DNA of 50,279 bases from JBEHWX01 sp048498995 (GTDB lineage: Bacteria; Bacteroidota; Ignavibacteria; OLB7): positions 1-50,279 of the forward strand of contig JBEHWX010000038.1 in the NCBI GenBank assembly GCA_048498995.1, read 5' to 3'. Made by a program: the position numbers and the translations under genes. Within the stretch, counting starts at the first letter, position 1. Each line of letters begins with the position of its first letter. This document shows, piece after piece, positions 49,011 to 50,279 of the stretch. The notes beneath the pieces were generated by a model. It had not been told where the DNA came from. It was given only the letters and a program-made list of their open reading frames with translations, and searched no databases.

Positions 49011-50150
49011 ATGAAGATCCGAGTCACACGCTCGCCGCACGCGAGCACCTTCCCGAATGTTCCGGAACTCGGTTTCGGACGGTACTTCGCCGATCACATG
49101 TTCCTGATGACCTATGCGCCTGAACAGGGATGGCACAGTCCGCGCATCGAGCCGTATCAGGCGCTCGGAATCGAGCCGGGGAATCTGACGCTTCACTACG
49201 GACAGACGATCTTCGAGGGACTCAAGGCGTATCGCTGGGAGGACGGCTCGATCAATCTGTTCCGTCCGGAGGATCACATCGAGCGACTGATCCGCTCGGC
49301 CCAGCGCCTGTGCATGCCGGAGTTCGACCGTGAGCTGATGCTCGAGGGAATGAAGCATCTGGTGGACGTGGATCGCAACTGGGTGCCGGGGCAGCCGGGC
49401 ACCGCGCTCTACCTCCGCCCGCTGATGATGGCCGCCGACAACGCGCTCGGCGTCCGCCCGTCGAAGCGCTACGTCCTGTTCATCGTCTCCTCGCCGGTCG
49501 GCAGCTACTACGCCAAGGGAGCCGCCCCGACGCGGATCCTGGTCGAGGAGCGCTACTCGCGCGCCGCGGCCGGCGGACTCGGCGAGGCGAAGACCGCCGC
49601 CAACTACGCGGCCTCGCTGCTGGCGGCCGAGGAGGCCAAGGCCCAGGGCTTCGATCAGGTCCTCTGGCTGGACGCCAAGGAGCACCGCTACGTGGAGGAG
49701 GTCGGCACGATGAACATCTTCTTCGTGATCGACGGCGTGCTGATCACCCCGCCGCTCGGCGGAACGATCCTCGACGGCATCACCCGCCGCACGGTGCTGG
49801 CGCTGGCCGAGGAGTGGGGCGTGCCGTTCCAGGAGCGCCGCATCTCGATGGAGGAAGTGGCCGAGGCATCCCACAAGGGAACGCTGCAGGAGATCTTCGG
49901 CAGCGGCACCGCCGCGGTGATCTCCCCGGTCGGCGAGCTCTTCCATCATGGCGAGGCGATCACGCCGAAGCCGGGCAACAGCACCCTCCGGGAGCGCTTC
50001 CATCAGGCGATCACCGGCATCCAGTACGGCGAGATCCCCGACACCCACGGCTGGACGCTGAAGGTGCCGACGGCGATCGCCAACGGCTTCCACCCGGAGC
50101 CGGGCGAGGCGCTGGTGCAGGACGCGAAGTTCCCCGGCGGCGCCCTCTGA
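49011..50150 (+). CDS. ilvE: Branched-chain amino acid aminotransferase
   Basis: 379 aa, the usual length of the long (BcaT-II) type. It interconverts branched-chain 2-oxo acids and amino acids with glutamate, using PLP. Family signs: HYGQTIFEGLKAYRWEDGSINLFRP (about 62-86), LYLRPLMMAAD (about 141-151), the PLP lysine in GGLGEAKTAANYAASL (Lys near 195), EEVGTMNIFFV (about 235-245) and GTILDGITRRTVLAL. GAGGAA stands upstream of the ATG. Single gene with its own terminator. Confidence 0.96.
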   Translation: MKIRVTRSPHASTFPNVPELGFGRYFADHMFLMTYAPEQGWHSPRIEPYQALGIEPGNLTLHYGQTIFEGLKAYRWEDGSINLFRPEDHIERLIRSAQRLCMPEFDRELMLEGMKHLVDVDRNWVPGQPGTALYLRPLMMAADNALGVRPSKRYVLFIVSSPVGSYYAKGAAPTRILVEERYSRAAAGGLGEAKTAANYAASLLAAEEAKAQGFDQVLWLDAKEHRYVEEVGTMNIFFVIDGVLITPPLGGTILDGITRRTVLALAEEWGVPFQERRISMEEVAEASHKGTLQEIFGSGTAAVISPVGELFHHGEAITPKPGNSTLRERFHQAITGIQYGEIPDTHGWTLKVPTAIANGFHPEPGEALVQDAKFPGGAL

Positions 50151-50164
50151 CAGACATTCGCAGC

Positions 50165-50206
50165 GACGCGGGCCGGGGGAGCATCTCTCCCGGCCCGCGT
50201 CGTTTT
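50165..50206 (+). terminator. Terminator of ilvE
   Basis: A perfect 13-bp stem (GACGCGGGCCGGG with CCCGGCCCGCGTC), 11-nt loop, then GTTTT. It starts 15 bp after the stop. Confidence 0.93.
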
Positions 50207-50279
50207 CCCCCTCAGCCGATTTCCGATGATCCCCGCATGCACCACGAGCTCCCGATCTTCGTCTCCCCCGGACATCCCC

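Noticed and set aside
1..50279. tRNA or rRNA genes
   Set aside because: I looked for T-loop motifs and rRNA-like conserved blocks on both strands and found none that fold convincingly; a covariance search would settle it.

Overview
The window is about 50 kb of GC-rich bacterial chromosome and is probably from the Bacteroidota/Chlorobiota (FCB) group. The evidence is four secreted proteins ending in a type IX secretion (Por) C-terminal sorting domain, weak ribosome binding sites at many genes, and two copies of the TAnnTTTG -7 element typical of Bacteroidota. High GC plus T9SS cargo would fit lineages such as Kapabacteria-like or Rhodothermia-like bacteria; this is inference, because no rRNA or marker gene settles it. 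No tRNA, rRNA or CRISPR array was seen.

Layout. 0-5 kb: a T9SS cargo protein with a degenerate endonuclease/exonuclease/phosphatase fold, a lipoprotein and a T9SS-exported multicopper oxidase. 5-18.7 kb: mostly single-gene enzymes and regulators (YdeI-like protein, AlkD-like DNA repair protein, a rifampicin-phosphotransferase-type Rph, VOC and DHFR-like enzymes, FAD monooxygenase, AraC and TetR regulators, two oxidoreductases), with a decayed duplicate of the VOC gene and a frameshifted small gene. 18.7-28.3 kb: an acquired region. It holds a lone CRISPR-like repeat, two secreted proteins, an old IS5-type transposase gene split by a younger IS427-type IS5 element, and then an AT-richer four-gene operon: DNA methyltransferase, GHKL (MORC/MutL-like) ATPase, superfamily 2 helicase and a candidate PD-(D/E)XK nuclease. 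This operon is the best candidate for an unusual defence system. 28.3-50.3 kb: core-like genes. These are an EVE protein, a TPR/LuxR regulator, another T9SS protein, a beta-propeller protein, a YHYH/MORN/SCO1 operon, an ECF sigma/anti-sigma/CpxP-like operon, several small enzymes, fatty acid hydroxylase, XerD, a 7TM-HD phosphodiesterase and IlvE.

A second discovery is a family of intergenic elements. Each has two hairpins in inverted orientation with GTAG/GTAC at the foot, like REPINs/BIMEs. Five composite copies lie in the window; one hairpin shows compensatory stem changes around a conserved loop, and two copies have grown 14-bp tandem arrays. Rho-independent terminators here often carry a TCGTTT tail just after the stem.

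How genes work together. The tightest units are YHYH-MORN-SCO1 and sigma-antisigma-CpxP, each joined by 4-bp ATGA-type overlaps; xerD with the 7TM-HD gene (3-bp gap); and the methyltransferase-ATPase-helicase-nuclease operon, which has a perfect 15-bp palindrome upstream of its first gene.
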